Source: Corythucha ciliata (lineage: Eukaryota > Arthropoda > Insecta > Hemiptera > Tingidae). Taken from it: a DNA stretch of 64,000 nt. The position numbers and the translations under genes were made by a program. The stretch lies in the NCBI GenBank assembly GCA_038030265.1, contig CM075937.1, forward strand, positions 46,666,198-46,730,197, read 5' to 3'. Of the stretch, positions 1-11,692 are shown one piece after another (the stretch's first letter is position 1; the number at the start of each line of letters is the position of its first letter). The notes beneath the pieces are model-generated. The model had not been told where the DNA came from and ran no database searches. It saw only the letters and a program-made list of their open reading frames with translations.

Positions 1-2125
1 ACAGCTAAAAATGAGAAAATGAGCTAATTCACGGATAAAATTGAGGAAAAAGCTATAATTCGCAGTATTATAGCTATGAAAATATGCTAGTAGAATTGAG
101 AAAAGCCAATCATTCGCAGTTTAAATTGACGAGACGCACGTACACGGTTTTCGGAGGCAATTTCGTGACTAAAATTGAGAAAAATATGTACTTTATGGAA
201 CCAGTAGCGTACCGATGAAGGGGCGAAAAAAGATGGACAAATTACGATCTTTAGGTTCTATGTTCATGAAAGTGGGTACTGTTCGGTTGGACAGCGATAT
301 TGGCTCTTTTCGACGATTTTCAGCCCATCCGACCTGGGGCCATTTGGAAAAACTCACGTGAGGTGGTCGCTATGGTGATATAGTTTTATTTGTGACGTAC
401 CGTCATTGGATTAGCGTGCGAGAATTTTTTTTTTTCTCGACATTTCTGACTAGGGTCTCTGGAGAATGGAACGTTGTATAGGTAATCAGCAAAAAGTAGG
501 TATAGCTGAATATTCGATTTAGCCTACAAAAGCGCTATTTTGAAGCCTAAAATTGTGAGAAAACCCGCCTTCTGCCGGTAACTTCGAGGCTAAAATAAAT
601 AAAATTAGCTGATCCCAAGTTTCTTCAGGTCCTTGAGCCGATAAAGTTGAGAATGCGCAGTAAACGTAACAAAAAGTTTGGAAAAAGCGCCAATATCCGT
701 GGCTAAAACTGCGAAAAAACGTTCATTTGTGGTTTCTGGCAAATTGGACTAAAATGAAGAAAAAATTGCTCATTTCGCAGTGGATAGGGGCCACTTTACG
801 AATGAAATGAGAATAAAAATTCTAACGTGCTGTTCTTTGGCCAAACTCGTGGCTGAAATGGTGAAAAAGCGCTAATTCAAAGCTCTAAAATTAAAAAAAA
901 AAAATTGCTGGTAGGGCTGAAATTAAGAGTGGGGCTTAAAATGGAAAATTCTCTACGGAAATTGCGAAAAACGTTAATTCACGAAATTAAGAAAAAATAT
1001 TAATTATCAGCTAAAATTAGTTGAAGTGATGATGAGAAAAATCACTAATAAAATCGCTGCTAAAATTAAGGCAAATCACGAATGAAATTGACAAAAAGCG
1101 CTAATTAGCGGCTAAAATTCGACAAAAGGCTAATTCTCGGCCGCAATTGAAGAGAATCACTAATTAACTTGGGCCTAAAATTAAGTAAAATCGCTAATTC
1201 GCGGATAAAGTCTAGAACAAACAATAATTTGCAGATACAAAAATGAAAAGACCGCTAATTTAGTAGGTAGCTAAAATTGAGGGAAACCCTAATTCGCGGC
1301 TAAAATTTAGGAAAACGCTGACTCGCTGGTCAAATTTAGGAAAGTGTGAATCCGTGGCCTCTGAAGGCAACTTTCGGGCTTAAATCTGGGAAAATGCGCT
1401 AAATCCATAACTAAGAGTGGAAAAAAATTATAATGCAGAGCGAATTGTTTTAAAAAACTGATAATTTTCTAGTTTGTTGCTCAAATTGAGGAAAAGTGCT
1501 AATTAGCTGCTAAAAAAGGCAAAAACATCGCTATAATCAGCAGAAAAAAAGTCGCTTTCAAGGAATTAAAAACGCTATTTCGCATTTCGCTGCAAAAATT
1601 GAGGAACGGGCATAAAGTGCAGAAGAAATTCTAATACGCGGTTAAAATTGAAACAATAGATCAACCCCAAATCAGCGGCTAAAATGTAGGAAAACGCAAA
1701 TCCGTGGACTCTGAAGTCAACTTCGGGCTTAAAACTCGGAAAAAGCGCTAATCCATAGCACCAATTTAAAAATAATTTGCTAATTTGCTGCCATTAATGA
1801 GAAAAATCACTAATTAGCATGGCTAATTTGATTTAAAAACGCCATTTGCAGTTCAAATCGGGGAAAAGTGTTAATTCACTGCTAAAAAGGTAAAACATCC
1901 CAAATTTGCAGCAAAAACTGAGGAAAACGCCAATTCAAAGTCACGACCAAGAAAAATCACTTTTACGGAATAAAAACGCCACGTCGCTGCTAAAATTGAC
2001 GACATTCATACTAATTCGCGGAAATATTGCAGAAAAATATCTAATTCACGGCTAAAATTGAAAAAATTGTAATTTTCGGCTGTGGTTGAAAGTACGCCAG
2101 AGAAAAACGCTTCCACGGATGAAAG
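1..2125. repeat. Diverged ~35-bp minisatellite, family 1
   Basis: Degenerate tandem units built around AAAATTGAGAAAAACGC and TAATTCGCGGCT repeat with variable spacing. The same family recurs at 2830-3260, 6250-7780, 22380-23600, 28690-30800, 45330-46235, 48600-50560 and 60200-61780, in both orientations. It is non-coding, and stops in all frames are frequent. Confidence 0.8.
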
Positions 2126-2129
2126 TGAA

Positions 2130-2130
<1 letters not shown>

Positions 2131-2177
<47 letters not shown>
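2131..2177. repeat. Poly(A) tract, 47 nt
   Basis: An uninterrupted A run lies just before the X-box-containing MITE. Short reading frames through it, such as a poly-Phe product on the minus strand, are artefacts. It may be the tail of an inserted retro-element or an expanded microsatellite. Confidence 0.85.
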
Positions 2178-2179
<2 letters not shown>

Positions 2180-2223
2180 AGGAGAGATAACAACGTAATT
2201 AAACAAAATATTACTTAGTTGTC

Positions 2224-2720
2224 ATTTATCACGGTTTTTTGACATTTTCATGTCTTTGATAAAACGCTTGCATACGAGTCTGCAACGCATTAGGACATTT
2301 TCATGTACAGCCGTTACCATGGCAACCGTTGTCATGGTAACCGTTTCTATGGCAACCGATGCTACGGTATCCGCTACCATGACAACTGTTGCTATTTGAC
2401 CCGTTATTATGACCACCGTGCTATGTGAGCCGTTACCATGGCAACCGTTGTCATGGTAACCGTTTCTATGGCAACCGATGCTACGGTATCCGTTACCATG
2501 ACAACTGCCATGGCCACCGTGCTATGTGAGCCGTTACCATGGCAACCGTTGCTATGGTAACCGTTACCATGGCAATAAAGGCACTGTAACACAATTTGAA
2601 AATGTCAAATTGTGCGTAACACAATTTCGTTACGCAATTTCGTTACGCAATTTCGTGACAGTTTTTTGTGCTATGTGCCAGGGCAAAGACATGAAAATGT
2701 CAAAAAAACGCTGCGAATTA
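2224..2720. mobile_element. Small inverted-repeat element (MITE-like) nested in minisatellite
   Basis: GTTTTTTGACATTTTCATG with downstream TCTTT near 2235-2260 recurs in inverted orientation near 2685-2712, giving ~24-bp near-perfect inverted repeats. Between them are the X-box-like array (2313-2575) and a short 13-bp tandem repeat of CAATTTCGTTACG (about 2625-2660). The interior differs completely from the surrounding minisatellite, as expected of an insertion. No target duplication was resolved. Confidence 0.5.
2313..2575. repeat. 15-bp-period array of RFX X-box-like palindromes
   Basis: About fifteen 14-mers related to GTTACCATGGCAAC follow one another, mostly separated by a single C, giving a 15-bp period. 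A higher-order unit of ~119 bp starts at 2313 and 2432, with a partial third at 2533. GTTRCCATGGYAAC is the full palindromic X-box bound by RFX-family transcription factors (established knowledge). Binding here is inference. Copies range from perfect to two or three mismatches. Confidence 0.7.
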
Positions 2721-3351
2721 TCGAACAATGCCTTATTATTTCGACTGTGGGTTTATTATTCATGGATGTAGTCAAATCCGGCTTGAAATTACATGAAAAT
2801 CGACACCCCACACCCCTATGACCCCAAATCCTTTGAAAATCCCCATTTGCTCAAATTGAAAACAAGTGCTAATTCGCTGCTAAAAAAAGTAAAACATAGC
2901 TATAAGTTGCAGCAAAAATTGAGGAAAACTCCAATTCGCGGCTAAAATTGAGGAAACTCACAAATTCGTGGATAAATTGAGTAAATAATAAATAATAAAT
3001 TGAAAGCATTCAAATTTTCGACTGTTATTGAAAATAAGCTAATTTGCGGATTCTGAAGGCAACTTTGTGGCTAAAATTGAGAAAAAACGCGAATTCCTGG
3101 CAAAATAAGTGTAAAAACATCCGCTGCTTCCCGACTAAAATTGATGAAATATCCAATTTCTGGCTTAAATTGAGCACAAACTCTAATTGACGGATAGGAT
3201 GTTGTACAAATACCTAGAACTCGTGGCTAAATTGAGGGGAAATCCATAATTTGATGCTACGTAATAATTTTATTTCTCGCTTATTTAGTGACTCAAGGGG
3301 CCTCATAGAGATTTCCGCCCCGGGGCGCCGATAGATGTTGTTCCGCCACTG

Positions 3352-5504
3352 CACCTACCCAATTGTTTTTATTCACCAGCTCTCTGGTGGGGGAGGGGGA
3401 GTCCACCGATCCCCCTCCCCCTGCTACCCTAGTTACGCGACTGTCGCCGAGCGAAATCCCTCTTAAGCCCCTTGGTTGACAACTGAGGAGATTATACCGT
3501 CCCAAAAATGATGAAATCAAAATATAAATTACGAAAAAAAAAAAAAAACGTTTTAAACTGGGGCTCGTGTGGGTTGCAGAAGCAACAGGTAAACAGGTGG
3601 GTGCCCACACGCAACTCAGCGTTCGCCGGAGAATTTCGTCCCAGGATTTTTTTTATGTGTGTGTGTGTGTGTGTGTGTGTGATCTTTTCAAGGACTCCCA
3701 CGCTTTAAAAGATGTTCTTTCGTCGTCTTCCTTAAGAACCCCGCGGTGGAAGGATTTTTATAAATATCTCGCTGCGCTCCCCAGCTTCTTTACAGGAGTC
3801 CTATACGACGTTTTATTTTCGCAATAGGTCATTTTGGAATACTCTCTGACCAGGTGGACGGGCGGCGGCGGTGGGGGTTTTCGGTGCTTTCATTTTGTCT
3901 TTTTTTTTTTAAACTTTCTAGAAATATTATTTTACAACACAAACTCTCGTATTTTGTTGCTATATGCTCCCATGTTGAAGATAATCCATAAATCGGAGAA
4001 ATTGAACCGTTAAGTAAAGTTTGACTGAGTTTATGTCAATAATAGGCGTTAGAATCATAGAGGGGGGGGGGAGGTTAAGCACACCCCTGTAACGTGTAAA
4101 AGCTTGAAAATTCATTCAATACACGTTTTCATTTCTGTTCTATACACCAATTTTTTTCAAAAATAAAAGCGTGGGCTTTCTTGAGAGAAAGGTGTCAAGT
4201 TAAAAGTCAATGGAGGCCATGGGAATTTCTTACATTAAATAGAAAGCGTCTTTTGGGCGTAAGTCAATTGGGTTATCAGTTACTTCTATCAGAGAAAGAC
4301 AACACTACGATGATGAAAGTATCCTCCGAAGATAATTTCTTTAGAACTATGTTTTTTTTTTTCTCCCCTTTCGACTAGGTACGTCATTTACTGGGAAACG
4401 GGGGGGGGGGGGGTCTTATAGTGACGTTAATGCCTCCGCCTATACGCGGGCTTTGAATTTATAAAAAGCCCTCCCCTACTCCCCTAATCGTCCAATTGAA
4501 GTTCTCCCGACGTACTTTAATTGTTAATGAGAGTACGAACGACAGACCCCCCCTCACCCCCTCTCCCTCAAACACAGTCCAGCACGGATTTGAATGTTTT
4601 CAAGTACGTTGAACTTGAACAAGTTTATGTCGGGCGGTGTAATTTTATCGTTGAGCCCGATAATATTATTGTAATGCTTCCCATGTCCCCCTCCCGCCCT
4701 TCACTCTATCTTCAATCGACGAGCGCACGTTAATAATAACAATGGCAATAACGAGGCGGTTTCTTGATCGCTATACGCGGTGAAAACAAAGAAATCAGCA
4801 CGCTACGCTTTTCTTTTTTTAATTACGTACAAAAAGTCGAGACAAGAGGAAGCTACTAGTTCGAAAAACGTTGGTTCCCTTTCGTGCTGCGTTATTAACG
4901 CAAAGCGAAATCAAGACTAAAACGAAAGATTTTTTTTTTTTTTTAGCCCAAAATATCGTGAGCTGCTTCATATTTTTTAGGTTTCGCCGTTTTCCTTTTG
5001 AAAATTGTTCATTGTTTCTCACACTTAAAAATATTCAAAAAGTGAGAGAAAATGCAAATTTACCATTGTTTTCTTCCTCGTTAATTACCTATTTTTATAG
5101 CTACTTTTTTACTTATGCTGCCCAACCCACAAAATAAAAAAAAAGAAACTAAAATTTCACGGGCTAGGGTGACATAACGCATTTTTAGACCAATTAAGTG
5201 CAAAATTGTTGATTTTCGTTGAGCTTTTAAAGGCTTTCTTGAGAGTTTTCAAGAAAAACACCCCCTCACCCCTCCCTGAGACATAATTCGTTTATAGCAA
5301 CAAGCTTTCTCTGTCAAAATACGTTTTCCTCTCAAGAGAAAAATCCTGTAGTCTACATCGACGACGAGTTTTTCCACATCGCCGGCTTCCCTGGTCGGAT
5401 TTTGAACGGTTCACACCGTTAAAAGGCGTAATTTATAAAAGCGAGGAAATTTTTTGAAAAAACTTTTCCGCATCACGTAACGAGGTGACGAATTTTTTAT
5501 TGTT
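3352..5504. other. Non-coding stretch with simple repeats
   Basis: No supported gene. It contains a (TG)n tract at about 3655-3681, G runs near 4062 and 4400, and AT-rich sequence. Short frames present are interrupted, lack recognisable domains and run through homopolymers. Confidence 0.5.
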
Positions 5505-5702
5505 ATGGAGTTAAATGACGCGGAAATGAACGAGGGGGAGATTTACGAGACTATAGATCGACGCGATTCCTTTTTAAGATTGTGTTTAAGGCGAGACAAC
5601 CATCCCCGCGCCCGTCCATTTAAGAATTTACACGAAGCTCACGAAGAGAATGAAAATACAAATAAGGACTTTTTACATCAAGGTCGCCTGACAAGAATCT
5701 GA
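5505..5702 (+). other. Unassigned 65-codon open frame
   Basis: An ATG frame encodes a polar, charged peptide rich in Glu, Arg and Asn, ending at TGA 5700. It lies outside the recognised repeats and its composition looks more coding-like than its neighbours. I recognise no family, and no flanking exon could be joined to it. It may be a lone exon or chance. Confidence 0.15.
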
Positions 5703-5963
5703 CGGCTAGGAGAGACCAGTTTCTCTTCCTTGAATACCACCACCCTCACCACCTCCGCTCTAGACTTTATAGTCAGGCTGGACACTCTTGAATGTGCACT
5801 TTAAAAATTTGCAACCAGGCTTTTAGATAAAAAAACACATTTTGTTGACCTCAAAGAAGTTGCCCCCCCCCCAAATTAGCCCCCTGCGTCCGCAATGGTG
5901 CCAAAAGAAGGCACCCGAAGTGCACCACCAGGCACTACCAAACTTAAATAGTGCACCAACCCT

Positions 5964-7829
5964 CAGTGGCGGATCTACGGGGAGGGTTTTGGGGGTTTAA
6001 ACCCCCCCCCCCTAAGAAGATGGCGTCCGCCAAAAATTTGTTGATAGTCATTCCACAGATTTCTTCTAATACCTTGCACATACCAAAGGGCGACTGTTGA
6101 AGGGGCATCTGCACAGAATGATGATTTCTCGACAAATGGGCGATCTCGTGCAGGGTGAGGCCACCATTCATTGAGGGGGGGGGGCACCAAAAAGCATAAA
6201 TAGATGGGAAAAAATGGATTTTTAGGTTTCAAAGCGATGATTAGCGGCAAATATTGAGAACAAGCGATCATTTGCCACTTAAATTAGGAAAAATACATCA
6301 ATTCGAGATATCTGAAGGCAACTTCGCGGACAAACCAGAGAAAAAACGCCAACTCCAAATTCCTATAGGCCTTTAAGGCAGAAGAAATTGAATTGCGTTC
6401 TAATGTGCTACTCTATCGGGCAAGTACCCGGGAGAACATTGAAAAAAAAACAAAAAAAAACGCCAATATCAAATAGCGGCTTTTGGCGGTAACAGAAAAG
6501 CGTTGATTCACAGTAGAAAACGAAAATAAATCACTAATTCGTGGCTGAAAATGAAAAAAATCACTAACATGTGGCGAAAATTGAGAAAAAGCTAAAGCCC
6601 ATCGCTCACCTGGCTAAACAATTAATTTTTGAAAACGCAAAATTCGTGGTTTTTTCGAGGCAACAACAGAAAAAATCGCTATAATTTGCGCTCGGCTAAA
6701 ACTGAGAAAATCTACTAATTCCGGCCTAAAAATTGAAGTAAAACGCTCATTCAAAACTAAAATGGAAAAATAAGCCGATTCGCGGAACAATTTGAGAAAA
6801 TTGACTAAAATTGAGGAAACGTGGTAATTCGTGGCGAAAATTGAGAAATAATTTGCGACTAAAAAGGTGAGAAAAAGCGCTTAGATCGCGGTAAAAATTG
6901 AGAAAAAAGCTAATTCACGGATACAAGGGATAGAAAAGCCGCTTATTCACGGCTAAAACTGAGACAAACCGCTAATTCCCGTCTAAAATTGATGTAAAAT
7001 GCTCATTTGCAAATAAAACAAAGATAATTAAATATTTAATTCGAGGCTAATTTTGGCAGAAAGCTCTTATCAGCAGCTAACATGGAGAAATACGCTATTT
7101 CTCGGCAATACAAACGCTAATTTCCGGCTAAAATTGGGAAATTGTGTTGATTCACGGCCAATATAACAAAAGGCGCTCATTCGCGGTGCTGAAATGAAGA
7201 TAAACGCAAATTCAAGGATTTTGTGAAAATTCTCCAGTTCGAAACTAAAATTGAGTAAAAGCGGTGATTTAGGGGTGAAATTAAGGAATAATTCACGGTT
7301 AAAATTCGGAAATAATGCTCAGCTAAAACGCTAATTCTTTGCTAGAACGGCTAAAATGGTGATGAGCGCTAATTCGCATGACTAAGAAGTGAGGAAAAAC
7401 GCTAAAGAGGAATAAAACGTTAACTCGTGACTAAAACTGAGACAAACAGCTAATTGTCGTCTAAAATGTAGAGGAAGAGCTCATTCGCTGTTAAAGATTC
7501 AGTGAATTCGCGGCTAAAGTGGGCAAGAAGCGCTTATTCGCCGCTGAAACGGAGAAAAACGATAGGTGAATCGCGGATCAATTTGAGAAATTCCACTAAT
7601 TCACGGCTGAAATTGAGAAAATGCTGTGATTCGCGTCTGAAATGAAGAAAATTGAGAAAAAGCACTTTGATCGCGGCAAAAATTGGGCAAAACCGCTAAA
7701 TCATGGTTAAATTTGAGAAAAAGTCAATTATTGGTTCATATATAGGCATTTTTGCGGCTGAACCTCAGGAAAAAAGAGAGAGATTCATGATAGAACCCCT
7801 CCCAAGTTAAAATCCTAGATCCGCCACTG
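5964..7829. mobile_element. hAT-like non-autonomous element with minisatellite interior
   Basis: Ends are CAGTGGCGGATCTA at 5964 and TAGATCCGCCACTG ending at 7829, a perfect 14-bp inverted repeat. Flanks are ACCAACCC before and ACCAACCG after, a seven-of-eight candidate duplication with one extra T at the left. Next to the left end (about 5990-6190, minus strand) is an open stretch of ~55 codons that could be a decayed transposase remnant, not identified. The remainder (6250-7780) is family 1 minisatellite. The immediate flanks belong to an older repeat with GTGCACCA / AGGCACTAC blocks seen at 5918-5962, 7946-7995 and 8067-8112. Confidence 0.65.
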
Positions 7830-8261
7830 ACCAACCGCCAAGTCGAGAAAAACGCAATTTTTATTATGGGGGGGGGGGGCTAACTTCTTGCCAGCCCCCC
7901 CCCCCTCTTCGGAATTTTCGAAGTTTGACGAAGTCAATCGACGTGCACCAATGGGCACCACCACATTTATCAAAATATCAAATACACCACCTTGAGAACA
8001 GGTAAAAAACGAAGGGGGTGGGTAGCCCCCCAAGCAGTGATTTGACGAGTGGAATAGATGGCAACCGTTATGCACCGACAGGCACTACTAAAAATATTTA
8101 GAGCACCAGCCCCAAAACCCCGGGAAAATCCATTTTCCCCTGTGATTTTCGGTGATGGCGAATCATACCGAACGTACCTGTTATGCACCAGACTACCGAT
8201 CAGGCAATGGGCAAATTGCCCGTCTGCCGAGAAGGTTTCAGGCTCCGTGATTTTACGTTTC

Positions 8262-8541
8262 TGTTAGCTACGTACTACACTATCCAGACAGGGTGCTAAC
8301 TGCCTAAGCCCAAGAGGGCGCGGAGAAATAAATAAATATATATCCAAATAAATAAATGAAAATAATTACATATGTTGAAAATTGAATCACTCCATTAAAA
8401 AGGAATCAGCTGAAGAATTACGAACCGTATGAGAATTCAGTCCAGTCTTGCTTTAATAGAAGAAAAAATAAATCAATAATTTCCTTTTATTTGTTTCCTA
8501 ATTTTTCTATATTCCTTCCATTTTTTTTTCGATTTTTAACA
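8262..8541 (+). repeat. 5' LTR of a BEL/Pao element
   Basis: A 280-bp segment begins TGTTA and ends TAACA, the short terminal inversion expected of an LTR. It contains A/T-rich TATA-like and AATAAA-like blocks near 8325-8350. It is followed two bases later by a primer-binding-site-like sequence and then by a gag-like coding region. The 3' LTR is not in the window, so the borders rest on the terminal motif and the downstream signals. Confidence 0.65.
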
Positions 8542-8543
8542 AC

Positions 8544-8556
8544 TGGCGACCGTGAC
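8544..8556 (+). promoter_or_regulatory. Primer binding site of the LTR element
   Basis: TGGCGACCGTGAC directly follows the LTR. A TGGCGACC-type site is typical of BEL/Pao elements. It would prime minus-strand DNA synthesis from a host tRNA; the tRNA was not assigned. Confidence 0.6.
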
Positions 8557-8572
8557 TAACAGGACCGGAGGA

Positions 8573-10078
8573 ATGGAAAAATTAAAGAAAGAGCGAGCAT
8601 GTCAAGAGAGCAAGTTTCACGCGATGCTTCAATCAGCTAAAAAAGCTAAAAGATGCTGAGATCGACGTCGTGGAAGTCCGAGCGTTTTTCGAAACTCTGA
8701 CAATAAGGTATCAGGAGTTACAAAAAGCCGATGGTAATTTTTTTGATCTTTTATTAGAAATTGAGGACGAAGTCGAAATAATTACCGATGAAACGACGGC
8801 TTGTGACGACTACATTTCGAAATTCAACGTTATGAAATTTAGCGTTGAAAAGATTATCAACGAGACGGATAACGAAAGCAATTCAACCAGTCGTAACAGT
8901 GTAAACTCGTCTCATAATTCGTCGAAAAACTGTTAAGTTGAAGCTACCTAAGTTACACTTAAGTAAATTTAACGGCGATTTGAAAGAATGGTTGAAATTT
9001 TGAGCCCTATTTGAGAAAATTGATAATGATGAGGAATTAGACGAAGCTGAAAAATTTCAGTACCTCATACAGTCCACAGTCCCTGGTTCAAAGGCTCGGG
9101 AAGTGATCGATGCCTATCCTCCATCGAGTCAAAATTATTCGAAAGCTATTCAAGCCTTAAAAGATCGTTTTGGGAGAAAATATTTATTAATCGAAGTTTA
9201 TGCTCGGGAACGTTTGTCCTTGGTCGTGCAGAAAAGTCTCGATCCGAGAAACTTTAGTTTATCGTCTCTGTTCGATCGGCTAGAAGCTCAATTACGAGCT
9301 CTTGAGTCACTCGGAGTGTCAACCGACACTTTGTGCTGCCATTCTATTCCCGATGGTTGAGTCACGTCTACCTCAGGAATTTCTTCGAACGTGGCAGCGT
9401 CAAGCGATTGTTTCTGACGGAAATGATTTTCGTGAAGCTTCTTCAGCCACGAAACTTGATCGTCTCGTAAAATTCATGAGGTCTGAGGTTGAAGGAGAAG
9501 AGCGCGTCACCCTTGCAGTAGCTGGCTTCGGCGTGAAGGAGAATGTTCATCCATTAAAGAAGAAAGTTCAGTCATCTTCGTCGGGTACTGGCACCACTTC
9601 TGAACTAGTTTCGAACATTCTCGCCTGCTGTTTGTTCTGCAAACAGGCTCATGACTTTCCTTGGGTGAGAAGCGACAAATCCTTCTCAAAGCCGAGGACA
9701 CATACAACGTAAGTGTCCCGTTAAAATTGTGTGTTCCAAGTGTCAAAAGGGGCACTCATCAACGATAATCAACGAGAGTAACGGAAACTCTTCAATGTCG
9801 TCGTCTGGACAGGTTCTTTCGAGCGTCGCTTCAGCACCTGTTGTTTTACTCCAAACCCTCGCCGTAATCGTCAGAACGGAAAAGGGTCACCGTCGTGTTC
9901 GAGCGTTACTTTGATTCGGGAGCCCAACGGAGCTACATTTCGCAGAACTTGGCTGATGAAGTCGGCTTAGTTAATAAACGTCATGAGAAAATGACACACT
10001 CGTTGATTGGGAGGCATGTTACCAAAATTACACTTCATCCCGTTTTCAGAGTTAATCTTTGTGATGTTGGTTTCAAGG
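8573..10078 (+). pseudogene. BEL/Pao gag and protease fragment, degenerate and truncated
   Basis: Broken reading frames resemble Pao-type Gag-Pol in order: an N-terminal helical region (8573-8935), a DUF1759-like Gag core (about 8940-9360, ending in the next frame at ~9560), a Cys/His zinc-knuckle region (about 9620-9760), and a DUF1758-like aspartic protease start with a DSGA motif near 9905-9925. There are in-frame stops (for example near 9000) and frame changes near 9330, 9720 and 9890. The protease is cut at about 10078 by a LINE insertion. RT, integrase and 3' LTR are absent from the window. The copy is dead. Confidence 0.75.
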
Positions 10079-10309
10079 TGGAGGAGGGGTATGGGCCGTG
10101 TAGTGGCGAGGGCACGGTCTTAAAAGAACTCGCTACCAACCCAAGGCGTTATGCGATCCGTGCCGAAGGGTGCGTGACACAGGGTGAGCTGTGTATTTAA
10201 CGGAGCCTCAGGGATACCAGGCGACCTCCCTGAGTATTAAGCCTTCCCACGTCATGCGGGGCTCTGCCGTGGGTGACTTTTATTTCCCTAGCTGCTCGTG
10301 GGACCGTTT

Positions 10310-11692
10310 ATGGATCGCGACCGTTTTACATCGACAAACCCAGGGTTCATAACCCTGGAGCAGGTTGAGGACGAGCTTCTCAGTAGTCCTAAGCCTGCTC
10401 AGCCCGGCACCGCGGGGATGACGGGGGAGACCACCTCAATGGAGGTGGTTGAGCCCGAAACCCCCGGTGGTGTCGCTGAGGGAGTAGTCTCCCTCTCGGG
10501 TTCGCGGGTATCCGGCGTACCCGAATTACAAGCGGGTCAGGGAACGGTATCCGAACCCGTCGATCCCGCAACAGCGGCGCCTGGAGACCAGGAGATCGCT
10601 GATTTTGACAAATACGTCTCTGGCCTGAACAGGGATCAGAGGCGACGCTTTTTGTGGCTGGTTCGGAAGAAGGGGGAGGAACCGGAAGCCGCCAGGGCGA
10701 GTGCTCTGCAGATGGTGGAGAAGAGGAAGAAGGGGAGAGCCTCTGCAGAGACGACTCCGGAGGGAGCCGTGAAAAAGAAGCGAAGGACGACCGTACAGGG
10801 TCCTTCGTACACCGGAGCGCTCATGGGAAGGAAGCTTGGTGTGGTTCATAGAGACTACCCAGCAGTCCTCCTCTTGGACGACCAGCTTGAGGCCCTGGAA
10901 AGGAGCATTGAAGCTGCTATTGTTGCGCTGGAACCTAAAGCTAGGGAGGTAGTGCCCCAGTTTGATGGTCTGGTGCGAAGGAGGGGATGGCTATCCATCA
11001 CCTGCGAGGACGACGGGACGGCTGTTTGGTTAAAGTCGCTCGTTGAAAGTATTGTACCCTGGGAGGGGGCAAGGTTGAAGGTGGTTGAGGGGAGTGACCT
11101 GCCTAAGCCCAGGGTGGCGGTTGCATTTCTCCCGAAGTACGCGGATCTGGGGAATGAGCAAGTCCTTCAGTTCCTCGAGCGTCAAAATCGGGGGTTAAAT
11201 GTGGGACAGTGGAAGGTACTGTCCAGGAGTGTGCCTCAGGGCACGCCGGCTTTGATGATGACCCTGCTCATCGATGAAGAGTCGGCGAAGATCCTGGAAA
11301 GGAATAATGTAGTCCACATCAGGTTCGGCAAGGGGACCATCCGGCCTAAGGCTCGGAAGGGGGAAGGATCATCCTCCGGCCCCCGGCAGCAGCCGATGGA
11401 GGTGGATCAGGTAGCGGCTGCTGTGCGGGGTCTCACCCCCGTACCGCGGCAGGAAGTGCTATCTGTGGGAACAGCGGTTGGCGCCACGGCATCCGGGCAG
11501 TCAACGCAGGTAGCTCCCTCATACGCTAGGCCATCTACTAGAAAGGCGGGGAAGAGAGGTGATAGTGTCGGACCAGCGGGGGATGAAAGAGTCCCGAAGG
11601 CGGCAGGTCGGGCACGGAAACCCCACCCTACTCCGAGTAAGGCGATGCTGAAGAAGCAATCACGGAGTGGGGTACATAAGGGGAATAAGTGA
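10310..11692 (+). CDS. LINE ORF1 protein with DUF4780-like domain
   Basis: An open frame of 460 codons from the ATG at 10310. The N-terminal ~100 residues are acidic and low-complexity, followed by a basic Lys/Arg-rich patch (about 130-155). A DUF4780-like domain spans about 180-345, recognised by a GWLxITCEDDGT stretch, PWEGARLKVVEG, and a QNRGLNxxxWKVLSR block. The C-terminus is basic and disordered. DUF4780 is typical of ORF1 in arthropod R1/LOA-group LINEs, where ORF1 proteins act as RNA-binding chaperones. The frame ends AAGTGA, and the ORF2 frame begins overlapping that stop, suggesting termination-reinitiation. It is the only uninterrupted retro-element frame of its size here. Confidence 0.75.
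   Translation: MDRDRFTSTNPGFITLEQVEDELLSSPKPAQPGTAGMTGETTSMEVVEPETPGGVAEGVVSLSGSRVSGVPELQAGQGTVSEPVDPATAAPGDQEIADFDKYVSGLNRDQRRRFLWLVRKKGEEPEAARASALQMVEKRKKGRASAETTPEGAVKKKRRTTVQGPSYTGALMGRKLGVVHRDYPAVLLLDDQLEALERSIEAAIVALEPKAREVVPQFDGLVRRRGWLSITCEDDGTAVWLKSLVESIVPWEGARLKVVEGSDLPKPRVAVAFLPKYADLGNEQVLQFLERQNRGLNVGQWKVLSRSVPQGTPALMMTLLIDEESAKILERNNVVHIRFGKGTIRPKARKGEGSSSGPRQQPMEVDQVAAAVRGLTPVPRQEVLSVGTAVGATASGQSTQVAPSYARPSTRKAGKRGDSVGPAGDERVPKAAGRARKPHPTPSKAMLKKQSRSGVHKGNK

Larger units (their letters stand above)
1..3351 (-). mobile_element. hAT-like non-autonomous element (partial), minisatellite-filled
   Basis: The right edge, about 3290-3351, is the reverse complement of the left end of the elements at 28602 and 60174: a terminal CAGTGGCGGAACAACA motif, then a GGGGCGGAAATCTCTA block and a GGCCC-rich stretch. 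The interior is a long run of diverged ~35-bp units (AAATTGAGAAAA, CTAATTCGCGGCT). The other end lies before the window, so the element is at least 3.35 kb. I see no transposase reading frame. CAGTGGCGGA is a common hAT-type terminus; the superfamily call is inferred from that end and from 8-bp duplications at related copies. Confidence 0.55.

Noticed and set aside
1..2125. Regular ~35-bp repeats as a CRISPR array
   Set aside because: Units are degenerate, spacers are not unique or of constant length, and the genome is animal with spliced genes.
2006..2206. Poly-Phe reading frame on the minus strand
   Set aside because: Translation of the A47 tract; no other coding support.
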